Positions 50,905-59,589 of a stretch of 64,000 bases of DNA are shown one piece after another. The notes under the pieces are model-generated. The model searched no databases and was not told the DNA's origin. It worked only from the letters and a program-made list of their open reading frames with translations. Source of the stretch: Vibrio splendidus (lineage in GTDB: Bacteria; Pseudomonadota; Gammaproteobacteria; Enterobacterales; Vibrionaceae); the NCBI RefSeq assembly GCF_003345295.1, contig NZ_CP031055.1, positions 930,001 through 994,000 of the forward strand, in the 5' to 3' direction. The position numbers and the translations under genes are program-made. How positions within the stretch are numbered: the first letter of the stretch is position 1; each line of letters starts with the position of its first letter.

Positions 50905-52251
50905 TTAGCCCTTACTTAGTTTAAGCACCAGAGAGGCTTTCAATCCGCCCATTGAGCTCTTGCTGAGCGTTAGGCTGCCTCGGTAGCTGTGCGCCATTTC
51001 ATTCACGATGTTAAGCCCCAATCCTGTTCCCGGTGTGGTTTCATCAAGTCGAACACCACGTTTGGTGACTTGCTTAAGCTTCTCTTCAGGAATGCCTTGG
51101 CCATCATCTTCAATCACCAATTCAATGTTGCCATCGTCGAGTTCATTCGAATGGACTCGGATAATGCTGCTCGCCCATTTGTAACTGTTCTCGAGTAGGT
51201 TGCCGACCATTTCATCAAGGTCGGTTTTCTCTACCGCTACTTCAATCTCTGAGTCTAACTCGTTAATCATGGTGACTTCGTTATCTGCGTAGACTTTATC
51301 AAACGCCATTGAGATAGCTTCAACACGCTCACAAGGTGAAGACTTCACCGAAAGAATGTTCATTGCACCAGCCATGCGCGCACGGCCAAGGTGATAATCT
51401 ATTTGGTTCTGAATCTGATGAATGGGTTGTTGTAACAATGTTTTGTCATCGTCTGGAAGTCGCTCTATCTCATTTTTCAGAACTGAAAGCGGTGTTTTCA
51501 ACGCGTGAGATAAGTTACCCGCGTGGTTACGAGCTCGCTCCAATAACTCTTGATAGTGGAAGAGTAGGGCATTGAGGTCAGAAACTAATGGAGAAACCTC
51601 TTTCGGGTAGTTGTCGCTTAACCCTTGTTGCTGGCCGTTTCTTAACATCACCAGTTCACGTTGCATCTTACTGAGTGGCAATAGTGACCAACTGACTTGA
51701 ATGCCGATGAGCAGTAGCACACCCACAAACAATAACATCAGAATCAACCATACTTGACTAGTAAGCTCGGTCAATGTGGATTCTAGTGGGTCTTCATCAA
51801 TACCAATGGTGATGGTAACGGGCTCATTTAGTTCAGGTAAGTAGATGTCTTGCTCAATGTAAATCAGCTTCTCATCTTGTGGCCCTTTGACCGATGTGTG
51901 GATAGGAGAACGCTTGATGGTGAGGTCTTTGTCCCATAGCGAGCGAGATCGAATAATCTGGTCTTGAGTAGCGGCTCGCCAATAAATACCACTGTAGGGT
52001 TGGTTAAACCTAGGATCAGACAGACGCTCTGCCATGATGAGATTACCACTGTCGTTGGTTTCTATGTTGGCGGTTAACTCGTCCATGGTTAGGTTGAGCT
52101 GTTGCTTGACGTCATCGACCAAGTAATCGTTAACCAACTTAGGTATTCCGACGCCTGCCGCTAATATCATCGCACCTAGCCAAAAAGCCGCGGCGAGGAG
52201 CAAGCGGCTTTTTAGACTGACGTTTTTAAGTGTTCGTTTTTTTAGATTCAT
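50905..52251 (-). CDS. Sensor histidine kinase (PhoQ/CarS-like)
   Basis: Membrane kinase of 448 aa. N-terminal membrane segment (about 13-35), a periplasmic sensor of about 130 aa, second membrane segment (about 165-190), and an H-box NLSHALKTPLSVL with phospho-acceptor His249. The ATP-binding N, G1 and G2 boxes include NLLENSYKW, EDDGQGIPEE and GTGLGLNIV. The SHALKTP form is typical of the PhoQ group. Third gene of a PepSY-regulator-kinase operon. In V. cholerae a comparable pair is CarRS/VprAB (calcium, lipid A modification and polymyxin tolerance); orthology is plausible but untested. Confidence 0.9.
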   Translation of the reverse strand: MNLKKRTLKNVSLKSRLLLAAAFWLGAMILAAGVGIPKLVNDYLVDDVKQQLNLTMDELTANIETNDSGNLIMAERLSDPRFNQPYSGIYWRAATQDQIIRSRSLWDKDLTIKRSPIHTSVKGPQDEKLIYIEQDIYLPELNEPVTITIGIDEDPLESTLTELTSQVWLILMLLFVGVLLLIGIQVSWSLLPLSKMQRELVMLRNGQQQGLSDNYPKEVSPLVSDLNALLFHYQELLERARNHAGNLSHALKTPLSVLKNEIERLPDDDKTLLQQPIHQIQNQIDYHLGRARMAGAMNILSVKSSPCERVEAISMAFDKVYADNEVTMINELDSEIEVAVEKTDLDEMVGNLLENSYKWASSIIRVHSNELDDGNIELVIEDDGQGIPEEKLKQVTKRGVRLDETTPGTGLGLNIVNEMAHSYRGSLTLSKSSMGGLKASLVLKLSKG

Positions 52252-52372
52252 ACGTTACCAGCCCGTCTTTGCTCATCTTGCTATGAGAACAACGACGATC
52301 AGCACAGGCTGTCCACTTAATTGATGGTTGTGCTTAAATTGACGATTGCTCTTAGCTTAATTAAATACAGCA

Positions 52373-53032
52373 TTATTCAGCATTCAGTTGGTAGCCAAGG
52401 CCACGAACGGTTTTGATGATCTTTGGTGCGATTTTCTTACGAATACGACCGATGAAAACTTCAACCGTGTTTGAGTCGCGGTCGAAGTCTTGCTTGTAGA
52501 TATGCTCAACCAACTCAGTGCGCGAGATAACTTTGTTTTGGTTATGCATGAAGTACGCGACAACTTTATATTCTAGCGCCGTGAGGCTAACTGCTTGACC
52601 TTGCCACAACACTTTAGAGCTGCGTGTGTCTAGGCTTAAATCACCAATTTGAAGTATAGGAGCAGCACTGCCTGACGCTCGGCGCAGTTGAGCACGAATG
52701 CGGGCTATCAGCTCGACCATTTCGAATGGTTTAGTTAGGTAATCATCAGCGCCTGCATTCAAGCCTTCTACACGTTGGGTCAGCGTGTCACGCGCACTTA
52801 ATATAATCACTGGCGTGTTAATGTTTTCGTCTCGAACGCCTTTTAATACGGTTAGGCCGTCAAGCTTAGGTAGACCTAAATCGAGAACGATGGCATCCCA
52901 CTCTTCTGATGTTGCACGGTAGAGTGCGTCGATACCGTCTTGAGAAAGTTCTGGAACCCAGTCGGCTCCCTCAAGGGTTTCTAGAATTTGTTGGCCCAAG
53001 CGAGGTTCGTCTTCAACGACTAAAATTTTCAT
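52373..53032 (-). CDS. OmpR-family response regulator (CarR/VprA-like)
   Basis: 219 aa. The receiver domain has the acidic pair VVEDEP, phospho-acceptor Asp51 in IVLDLGLPKLDG, and the Lys in DDYLTKPFE. A winged-helix Trans_reg_C domain follows (SLTALEYKVVAYFMHNQNK ... DRDSNTVEVFIGRIRKKI). It lies about 120 bases before the kinase gene and 88 after the PepSY gene, so the three form one operon. The very end of the gene sits in a small AATGCTG repeat around the stop. Confidence 0.92.
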   Translation of the reverse strand: MKILVVEDEPRLGQQILETLEGADWVPELSQDGIDALYRATSEEWDAIVLDLGLPKLDGLTVLKGVRDENINTPVIILSARDTLTQRVEGLNAGADDYLTKPFEMVELIARIRAQLRRASGSAAPILQIGDLSLDTRSSKVLWQGQAVSLTALEYKVVAYFMHNQNKVISRTELVEHIYKQDFDRDSNTVEVFIGRIRKKIAPKIIKTVRGLGYQLNAE

Positions 53033-53076
53033 AATTGTTCTTCTTAATTCTTGTAATGACTGTTCGTTGTGCTTAA

Positions 53077-53162
53077 TTGCTCGTCGTGATCAATGGCGTC
53101 TTTAACGTTGCGGCTCTGAATTATTCGCCGTGTTTAATTGCGTCTTTAAAGTTTCGGCCTTT
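53077..53162 (-). repeat. Duplicated 3' end of the PepSY gene (two copies, 44-bp offset)
   Basis: The last codons of the PepSY gene read RNFKDAIKHGE-stop. Immediately downstream, 53115-53077 on the minus strand read SRNVKDAIDHDEQ, codon for codon similar, with CAA where the stop TAA stands. The offset of 44 bp is not a multiple of three, so the second copy is now out of frame. Confidence 0.75.
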
Positions 53163-53519
53163 AATCATGAGCATTTCTAACGTCTCAGCGTTGTATTCGA
53201 CTTTGATGATGTTGTTTTGGTAATTGATTTTTAGTTCATACACCCAAATGTCGTCATCTTCTTCTAGCTCTACTTTAATGATTCTGCCATGAAGATCGTT
53301 CTCAACGGCCGCATACATTTCTGAGAAAGGGCGAATATAGCCTTCGCGTACGGCTTCGTAGACTTCGTCTTGATCTTCTTCAAATTCGATACGGGTTCCC
53401 GCTTTATGGACATCTTGTACAAGATCATGACCGTTATGATCTGAGTCAGCCCACGCACTAGCGGCGACACATAAGCCTAAGCTTAAAGAAAACATAGAAA
53501 TCATAACTTTACTAAACAT
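53121..53519 (-). CDS. PepSY domain periplasmic protein
   Basis: 132 aa with a signal peptide (cleavage near SAWA/DSD). A His/Asp-rich stretch DSDHNGHDLVQDVHK is followed by a PepSY domain: GRIIKVELEEDDDIWVYELK and IIKVEYNAETLEML. PepSY proteins of this size often sit beside two-component systems and may bind metal or inhibit proteases; here it precedes the response regulator and is a good candidate for a Ca2+-responsive or signal-modulating partner (inference). Its 3' end is tandemly duplicated. Confidence 0.85.
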   Translation of the reverse strand: MFSKVMISMFSLSLGLCVAASAWADSDHNGHDLVQDVHKAGTRIEFEEDQDEVYEAVREGYIRPFSEMYAAVENDLHGRIIKVELEEDDDIWVYELKINYQNNIIKVEYNAETLEMLMIKGRNFKDAIKHGE

Positions 53520-53623
53520 AGCGAATCCTAGAGAAGGTTGATAGCGTTCAGTATAAAAAAGTAATTCTGAACAGAAAGTGAACCTGATGAATAATGAGAT
53601 TTAGGTTCTCAAAAAATGAGATG

Positions 53624-55366
53624 TTAACGTTGTTGAAGCTCGTCTTCGAATATCTTGTCTCTCATTTTCCAAAAACGCCCGACTTTACGCGCAATCACGA
53701 ATTGAGGTGGGCGGAATCTATGTTGGTGAGCAACCACTTTCGTTGGTGAGGCTTCCTCAAAAGGGCGGTGTCTGTCTGCAAGGTGAGGGCGAACAAACTG
53801 GTCTTTGAAGTTCTGCTTCTGCTTTTTGGTGGTTAGTGACCAAAACTCATGCACTTGCGCTTGGTTTTCACCACGGTAAGTGACTTTAAGTTGCGACTTA
53901 CCTTTGTCGTCCTTGAGAACGTTAAGATCCATCTCTAAACACTCAAACACCAACGCATCCTTTAGGTTTAGTGCTTCTTTAAGTTTTTTATCTGGGTCGA
54001 CTAAGGTGGCATCGCACTCATGACAAATACGTGCGGCAATGTCGTTGTCAGCGCCGCATTCACCGCAGTATTTGGCTCGGAAGCGATAATTACAGTGTTC
54101 GCGTTCGCCCGTGTCTTCATCGGTAAAGTAGCCTTGGCATTTACGGCCAAAGTGCTCGAGCAAGAAGCCATTGCTGTCTAGCTTGCCCCAGAAGTTGTTG
54201 TTGAAGCCGCATGCAGGGCAGGGGATGGTGATGATTTCACTGTCTGAGTCGGGTTTAGGGTCGCCCACTTCAGGTTGGTAAAGATCGTAACTGTTGCCTG
54301 CATAGTCGAGCACTAAACACTCTTTTTTACCCGGCGATAAGCGTAAGCCACGGCCAACGATTTGTTGATACAAACTGATGGACTCTGTCGGGCGCAAAAT
54401 CGCGATTAAATCCACATGAGGCGCATCAAAACCTGTGGTTAATACCGATACGTTAACCAAGAATTTGATTTTACGTTCTTTGAAGTCACTGATGATTTGG
54501 TCACGTTCGAGAGTTGGTGTGTCGCCGATTACGATCGATGATTCACTTTCGGGCAGTAAGCTAAGGATCTCTTGTGCGTGTCTAACAGTGGCAGCAAATA
54601 CCATGATCCCTAACTTGTCTTTGGCCAGTTCAATGATCTGGTCGACAATTTGTGGGGTCGCACGTTTAGATTGCTCAATCACCATATCGAGTTCGGCTTC
54701 TTTGTAACGACCTGTACTTGCAGGTTTTAGCTGTGAGAAGTCATAGCTCAATACTGGCGCATCGATCATGCGTGCTGGTGTTAGAAAGCCTTCGTCCAAC
54801 AAGTAGCGAATCGGCAACTCGAAAATACAATCTCTGAAAAACCTAGGCTCTTCAGATCGTACTTGTCCACGCGTGTGATACTGATAAAGCCAACCCATAC
54901 CAAGACGATAGGGGGTCGCGGTTAGCCCAAGCACCTTGATCCCCGAATTATTCTCGCGTAAGTGAGAGATCACTTTTTGGTAGCTACTGGTCTTTTCATC
55001 GGGAACACGGTGGCATTCGTCGATAACCAACAGTGAAAATTGGTTAGAGAATGAATCGAGGTTGCGAACCACAGATTGAACCGAAGCGAACACCACTTGT
55101 TGGTCTGTCTCTTTTCGCCCTAAACCCGCAGAGAAAATTGAGCCTTTTAGCCCATAACCTTCATACTTTTCATGGTTTTGTTCTACCAACTCTTTAACGT
55201 GAGCGAGTACCAGCACTCGACCTTTTGCAAGCCTTGCTAGCTCTGCAATCACAAGGCTTTTTCCTGCGCCTGTAGGCAACACAAGAACAGCTGGAGTTTG
55301 GTGTTTTCTGAAGTAATGAATCACTGATTTTACAGAATCAGCTTGGTACGGGCGGAGTGTATACAT
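53624..55366 (-). CDS. radD: RadD-type DEAD/DEAH helicase
   Basis: 580 aa from ATG 55366 (MYTLRPYQADSV), matching E. coli RadD/YejH (586 aa). Superfamily 2 motifs: Walker A LPTGAGKS, motif II DECH in LLVIDECHR, motif III LTATP, motif VI QQIVGRGLRLS. A zinc-finger region follows (CPACGF, then CGECGADNDIAARICHEC), as in RadD. RadD supports RecA-dependent repair and interacts with SSB in E. coli. Divergent from rsuA, as in the enteric locus. Confidence 0.9.
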   Translation of the reverse strand: MYTLRPYQADSVKSVIHYFRKHQTPAVLVLPTGAGKSLVIAELARLAKGRVLVLAHVKELVEQNHEKYEGYGLKGSIFSAGLGRKETDQQVVFASVQSVVRNLDSFSNQFSLLVIDECHRVPDEKTSSYQKVISHLRENNSGIKVLGLTATPYRLGMGWLYQYHTRGQVRSEEPRFFRDCIFELPIRYLLDEGFLTPARMIDAPVLSYDFSQLKPASTGRYKEAELDMVIEQSKRATPQIVDQIIELAKDKLGIMVFAATVRHAQEILSLLPESESSIVIGDTPTLERDQIISDFKERKIKFLVNVSVLTTGFDAPHVDLIAILRPTESISLYQQIVGRGLRLSPGKKECLVLDYAGNSYDLYQPEVGDPKPDSDSEIITIPCPACGFNNNFWGKLDSNGFLLEHFGRKCQGYFTDEDTGEREHCNYRFRAKYCGECGADNDIAARICHECDATLVDPDKKLKEALNLKDALVFECLEMDLNVLKDDKGKSQLKVTYRGENQAQVHEFWSLTTKKQKQNFKDQFVRPHLADRHRPFEEASPTKVVAHQHRFRPPQFVIARKVGRFWKMRDKIFEDELQQR

Positions 55367-55463
55367 ATCGCGTCTTGTAGGGTAGAAAACAAATAGTGTG
55401 AAATAGCTCAACTAATTGAGCAAAGGTGACTATAATACCCGACTTAGATTAGTTGAGGTATTC

Positions 55464-56159
55464 ATGCGTTTAGATAAATTTCTGTGCGATGCATTAGGCG
55501 TCACTCGAAGAGAAGCAACACACTTATTAAAATCCAAGGCAGTGACAGTAAATGATGTCATTCAAAAAAGCGGTTCACTCAAGGTAACTGAAGAGTGCGT
55601 TGTGGAATGGCAAGGCAATGAACTGAATGTTCACGGCCCACGTTACATCATGCTTTATAAGCCAGAAGGCTTTGTTTGTTCGCATGAAGATGGCGCAAAT
55701 CGTATCGCCTTTGAATTACTCGATGAAATCAAAATGGACAAGCTGCACTTTGCTGGTCGTCTAGATATTGATACGACGGGTCTTGTGTTGATTACCGATG
55801 ATGGTAAGTGGTCTCACCGCATCACATCACCAAAGCACAAGTGCGAGAAGACGTACCGCGTGTGGTTGGTTGAACCTGTTGAAGACGATTACGTTGAAAA
55901 ATTCAAAGAGGGCATCCAGCTTAAGAGCGAAGATGGCCTAACACTTCCAGCACACTTAGAAGTTCGTGCTGAGCGTGAAGTACTATTAACGATTCACGAA
56001 GGCAAATACCACCAAGTAAAACGTATGTTTGCGGCACTTGGTAATAAAGTTGAAGGGTTACACCGTGAGCGTATCGGTGAAATCGAGATGGATGAATCTT
56101 TGGAGTTGGGTGAATACCGTTACCTAACACAAGAAGAAGTCGACTCTATCTGGAAGTAA
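55464..56159 (+). CDS. rsuA: 16S rRNA pseudouridine(516) synthase RsuA
   Basis: 231 aa from ATG 55464, behind GAGGT. An N-terminal S4 domain (RLDKFLCDALGVTRREATHL) precedes the RsuA-family catalytic domain with AGRLDIDTTGLVLITDDG, containing the catalytic Asp, and KYHQVKRMFAALGNKV. Adjacent to radD and bcr as in E. coli, which supports RsuA over RluB/E/F. Confidence 0.93.
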   Translation: MRLDKFLCDALGVTRREATHLLKSKAVTVNDVIQKSGSLKVTEECVVEWQGNELNVHGPRYIMLYKPEGFVCSHEDGANRIAFELLDEIKMDKLHFAGRLDIDTTGLVLITDDGKWSHRITSPKHKCEKTYRVWLVEPVEDDYVEKFKEGIQLKSEDGLTLPAHLEVRAEREVLLTIHEGKYHQVKRMFAALGNKVEGLHRERIGEIEMDESLELGEYRYLTQEEVDSIWK

Positions 56160-56258
56160 TCTTTTCTGCCGTAGATGTGGCCGACCAAGGATAGCGTCGG
56201 CTGATTATTTTGACTGGTACTAGGACAGTTTCAGCCATTATTACTATATGTTCATGTA

Positions 56259-56331
56259 TGTGTGCGCATATTCGTGTATCACTGTGCGTATTCGTATATT
56301 GCTGCGTGCATGCTCGTGCTCACATAGAACT
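56259..56331. repeat. Degenerate 20-22-bp TG-rich repeats before bcr
   Basis: Three loose units: TGTGCGCATATTCGTGTATC, TGTGCGTATTCGTATATTGC, TGCGTGCATGCTCGTGCTCAC. They lie in the leader of bcr. Alternating purine-pyrimidine runs suggest slippage. Confidence 0.5.
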
Positions 56332-56351
56332 TAGTACTTAGTCGGAGAGTT

Positions 56352-57569
56352 ATGCAAACGTCTACCCAACAGACCCCAAGCTCACAACCACAAACTCCTC
56401 AGTTAGGTTGGATGCTATTTTTGGTTCTGGGTGCGATTGGTGCACTGACACCACTCGCCATCGATATGTACCTGCCTGCTATGCCAACGATCGCCAAAGA
56501 TCTAGGCGTTACAGCGGGTGAAGTTCAAATCACACTCACAGCGTACACCGCAGGTTTTGCATTAGGTCAGTTGTTACATGGTCCGTTAGCCGACAGTTAT
56601 GGTCGCAAGCCTGTTCTACTGATTGGTGTATTCTTTTTTGCGGTCGCGTCTGTTGTGAGTGCGACGACTCATGGCATTGAAGCGTTAACGTTAGTTCGTA
56701 CGGCTCAAGGTTTTGCAGGTGCTGCGGCAGCGGTTATTATCCAAGCGGTTGTGCGTGATATGTTCGACCGTGAAGATTTCGCACGGACCATGTCGTTCGT
56801 TACCTTAGTGATGACGGTTGCACCACTTATCGCGCCGATGATTGGTGGTTACTTAGCATTGTGGTTCGGTTGGCGTTCAATCTTTTGGGTATTGGCTATT
56901 TTTGCGGTGATTGTCATTCTCGCGGTGATAATCAAAATTCCTGAGACATTGCCAGTCGATAATCGTCAACCATTGCGCTTTAAAACCACGATTCGTAATT
57001 ACGCTCGTTTATGTAAAAACCCGACCGCTATGGGCCTGATTTTCTCGGGTGCGTTTTCGTTCTCTGGGATGTTTGCATTCTTAACCGCAGGCTCTTTTGT
57101 CTACATTGATGTCTATGGCGTACGTCCTGACCTGTTTGGTTACCTATTTGGTCTGAACATTGTTGCGATGATTCTGATGACGACAATCAATGGTCGAATC
57201 GTTAAGAAGGTCGGCTCTCATACCATGCTGAGAGCAGCGCTGGTCATCCAATTACTGGCTGGCGTAGGTTTACTTGTCGGTTGGGCATTGGATCTCGGGC
57301 TTTGGGGAATTGTGCCGTTTGTGATGCTATTTATTGGCACCATCTCTACTATTGGCAGTAACTCTATGGGTCTATTGCTCAGTGGTTATCCAAACATGGC
57401 AGGCACGGCTTCATCGCTTGCGGGAACATTAAGATTTGGTACTGGTTCTGTCGTTGGGGCTATCGTTGCGATGCTGCCAAGTGACAGTGCTGGGTCTATG
57501 GCTATGGTAATGGCTGCGTGTGCAGTAATGTCAGCATTACTATATTGGACATTAGGAAAGAAGGCATAA
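56352..57569 (+). CDS. bcr: Bcr/CflA-family multidrug efflux MFS transporter
   Basis: 405 aa, 12 hydrophobic segments. LAIDMYLPAMPTIAKDLGV and the motif A-like GPLADSYGRKPVLLIG are characteristic of the Bcr/CflA drug:H+ antiporters. It follows rsuA as in E. coli rsuA-bcr. The stop TAA shares its last A with the ATG of the next gene. Confidence 0.9.
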   Translation: MQTSTQQTPSSQPQTPQLGWMLFLVLGAIGALTPLAIDMYLPAMPTIAKDLGVTAGEVQITLTAYTAGFALGQLLHGPLADSYGRKPVLLIGVFFFAVASVVSATTHGIEALTLVRTAQGFAGAAAAVIIQAVVRDMFDREDFARTMSFVTLVMTVAPLIAPMIGGYLALWFGWRSIFWVLAIFAVIVILAVIIKIPETLPVDNRQPLRFKTTIRNYARLCKNPTAMGLIFSGAFSFSGMFAFLTAGSFVYIDVYGVRPDLFGYLFGLNIVAMILMTTINGRIVKKVGSHTMLRAALVIQLLAGVGLLVGWALDLGLWGIVPFVMLFIGTISTIGSNSMGLLLSGYPNMAGTASSLAGTLRFGTGSVVGAIVAMLPSDSAGSMAMVMAACAVMSALLYWTLGKKA

Positions 57570-58228
57570 TGTCAAAATACTATATTGAAATTCAGAAGTT
57601 AGTGAATGATGCGCTAGGCGAGCTATATGCTCTACATAAGTCTGGTAAGGCCATTGATGCGCCTATCGCGAACAACCTTTACCTTGTTCGATGGGTAACA
57701 AAGGCGATTAAATCCCAAGCTTATGATCGTGTGATTGTGCCTGACTTGGTTCGTTGGCAGAAACAGGGTCGCTCAAAAGGCAATAACTCTGATTTAACTT
57801 TTATCTTTAAACGTATTTCTGCGTTTTACGGGCGTTTTTTCCCTGAAGGCGAAGAGCCTAAAGCGCTAAAAGACAGCGATGTTGAAGCATTCATGGACAA
57901 AATGTACGAGATGGGTTGGAGCGTATCGAGTGAAGATGAGCTAACGACTGGCGGTAAGATTCAATTCTTCACCGATGGTGAGCACTCTTTTGCTTTGTGT
58001 GGCAAACAGTGCGACGACTCTTTCGACGGTGAGTTGATGGTTAAGCCAATGAACTGGTTTGTTCGTGGTAACCACGCCGAGTTCATTCAAGCGGCGATGG
58101 AAGCGGGTTTCATGCTTCACAAAGTAACGGACTATAAGTCTGCGGTGAAGTATCACGGTGAATACATCGTTTACCCTGCTAACCAAGGTAACCAACTTGC
58201 AGAGATCCCAATTAGCGTTATTGGCTAG
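57569..58228 (+). CDS. DUF2913 family protein
   Basis: 219 aa, start ATG 57569 overlapping the bcr stop by one base, so translation is coupled. Soluble; IEIQKLVNDALGELYALHK and ANNLYLVRWVTKAIKSQ are the DUF2913 opening. This family is found in Vibrio and relatives; function unknown. The link with an efflux gene may or may not be functional. Followed by a terminator. Confidence 0.8.
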   Translation: MSKYYIEIQKLVNDALGELYALHKSGKAIDAPIANNLYLVRWVTKAIKSQAYDRVIVPDLVRWQKQGRSKGNNSDLTFIFKRISAFYGRFFPEGEEPKALKDSDVEAFMDKMYEMGWSVSSEDELTTGGKIQFFTDGEHSFALCGKQCDDSFDGELMVKPMNWFVRGNHAEFIQAAMEAGFMLHKVTDYKSAVKYHGEYIVYPANQGNQLAEIPISVIG

Positions 58229-58261
58229 TAGCGGATTCTGGATACGAGATGAGAGATACGA

Positions 58262-58287
58262 AGAGCGGAATTATCCGCTCTTTTTTT
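58262..58287 (+). terminator. Terminator after the DUF2913 gene
   Basis: AGAGCGG-AATTAT-CCGCTCT followed by seven T. It is directly preceded by GGATACGAGATGAGAGATACG, a reverse-complement relative of the 42-bp repeat that follows. Confidence 0.88.
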
Positions 58288-58325
58288 GCCTCTCATAGCG
58301 CGTGTCGCAAATTTGCTGTTAAGTC

Positions 58326-58391
58326 TTTTCGCATCTCGACATTCGAATCTGCTTTTAATCTCTTCTCATCCCGTTATTCTAATCCCGTATC
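58326..58391 (-). repeat. 42-bp tandem repeat array, left part (interrupted by the IS)
   Basis: Unit 1 (58326-58360) is 7 bases short. Unit 2 begins at 58361 and is interrupted after the ATC at 58389-58391 by the IS; its last 11 bases reappear at 59590-59600 and complete exactly 42 bp. Confidence 0.8.
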
Positions 58392-58439
58392 TGATGTGAC
58401 CCCATTAAAGTAGACACTTAATACAGAGTATTAAGTGTC

Positions 58440-58754
58440 ATGAAAGTAAAATCACAAAGACAATTTACAGACGAATTTAAGCGAGAAGCTGTTCAGCAAT
58501 CTCTCAACTCTTCTGACACCGTTAAGTCAGTAGCACTATCCTTAGGAATATCGCCGGTGCTACTTTCTAAATGGAGATGCTAAATGACGTCGAAGAAGAT
58601 TAATTCCCTCCCAATACCTAATCAAGGCCCCGAAAAATCTGTTACTCAATTGGAAAGAGAGATCCGTCAATTGAAGAAGAAACTAGAGATGGCGGAGCTG
58701 GAGAATGATTTCTTAAAGGAAGCGAAGGCTTTCTTCGACAGCCAAAAAGAATAA
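58440..58754 (+). pseudogene. IS3 transposase OrfA, interrupted by an in-frame stop
   Basis: The frame opens MKVKSQRQFTDEFKREAVQQ, an HTH of IS3 OrfA type, and reaches LLSKWRC before TAA at 58581-58583. It resumes in the same frame with MTSKKINSLP and a leucine-zipper segment (LEREIRQLKKKLEMAELEND) up to TAA 58754. IS3 OrfA proteins normally run through this point without a stop, so one nonsense change seems to have broken the gene; the ATG right after the stop could allow re-initiation. Confidence 0.8.
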
Positions 58755-58783
58755 GGTTCGAGTACATCTTAAAGAAAACCTGT

Positions 58784-59554
58784 GTGAAGCTACCTGTTAT
58801 TCGTTTATGTCGATGGTTAGATGTTTCTACAGCGGGTTACTACAAGTGGCTCACGAGACAACCCTCGAAACGAGAGGCAGAAAATGAGTCCTTAAGTAAC
58901 TACTTGAGGCGGGAAAGCAAAGCTCAGCACTGTATTCCTGGTTATCGAAAACTTTGGGAGGCGGCTGTTGCTAACGGTTTTATTTGCAATAAAAAGCGAG
59001 TACAGAGGCTTTTGCAAAATATACTCATGCCCGCCTATAACATTCTTGCCCGTCAATTTAACGTGGATAAATCAGATCATGTTTGGGTGTCAGATATAAC
59101 TCAGGTGCGCTGTACGGATGGTTGGCAATACCTGTGCGTCATCTTAGATTTGTTTTCACGTAAAGTGATTGGCTGGTCAACAAGTCGTATTAACAATGCA
59201 AAGTTAGTGCTAAGAAGCCTGAATAAGGCTTGGAAACAAAGGCAACCTTTAGGTCACGAGCTTTTGTTTCATTCCGATCAAGGTATTCAATATCGAGCGC
59301 TGGAAACGCTCCGTTGGCATCGTAAACGCAAGATTAAAGTCAGTATGTCGAGAAAAGGAAACTGTTGGGATAACGCTTGTTCTGAAAGCTTCTTTGCGCA
59401 ATACAAGAAAGAGTGGATGAACAACTTGGGTGAGCTATCACGACAAGAAATGACGATGCAGAGTCGAATTTACATCGATACCTATTATAATCCGGTAAGA
59501 AGACATGGGACTCTAGGTGGAATGAGCCCCATGGATTTTGAACTAATCAACTAA
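58784..59554 (+). CDS. IS3 transposase OrfB (DDE integrase domain)
   Basis: 256 aa from GTG 58784, but the frame is open back to the CAAAAAG run near 58743-58749, where a -1 ribosomal shift from orfA is expected. DDE residues: WVSDITQV, FHSDQGIQY, and Glu in WDNACSESFFAQYKKEW. Between VQRLLQN and AYNILARQFNV the protein seems 15-20 residues shorter than typical relatives, suggesting an in-frame deletion (estimated from memory of the family). Confidence 0.85.
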   Translation: MKLPVIRLCRWLDVSTAGYYKWLTRQPSKREAENESLSNYLRRESKAQHCIPGYRKLWEAAVANGFICNKKRVQRLLQNILMPAYNILARQFNVDKSDHVWVSDITQVRCTDGWQYLCVILDLFSRKVIGWSTSRINNAKLVLRSLNKAWKQRQPLGHELLFHSDQGIQYRALETLRWHRKRKIKVSMSRKGNCWDNACSESFFAQYKKEWMNNLGELSRQEMTMQSRIYIDTYYNPVRRHGTLGGMSPMDFELIN

Positions 59555-59589
59555 ACCCCTGTGTCTACTTTTTAGGGGCCACATCAATC

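Larger units (their letters stand above)
58392..59586 (+). mobile_element. IS3-family insertion sequence, 1195 bp, probably defective
   Basis: Terminal inverted repeats: 58392-58417 (TGATGTGACCCC...AGTAGACAC) and 59561-59586, whose reverse complement is TGATGTGGCCCC...AGTAGACAC; 22 of 26 bases match. The IS is flanked by the direct repeat ATC (58389-58391 and 59587-59589), a 3-bp target duplication usual for IS3. orfA/orfB organisation with a -1 overlap. orfA carries an in-frame stop and orfB looks shortened, so transposition is doubtful. It inserted into a 42-bp tandem repeat. Confidence 0.9.
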
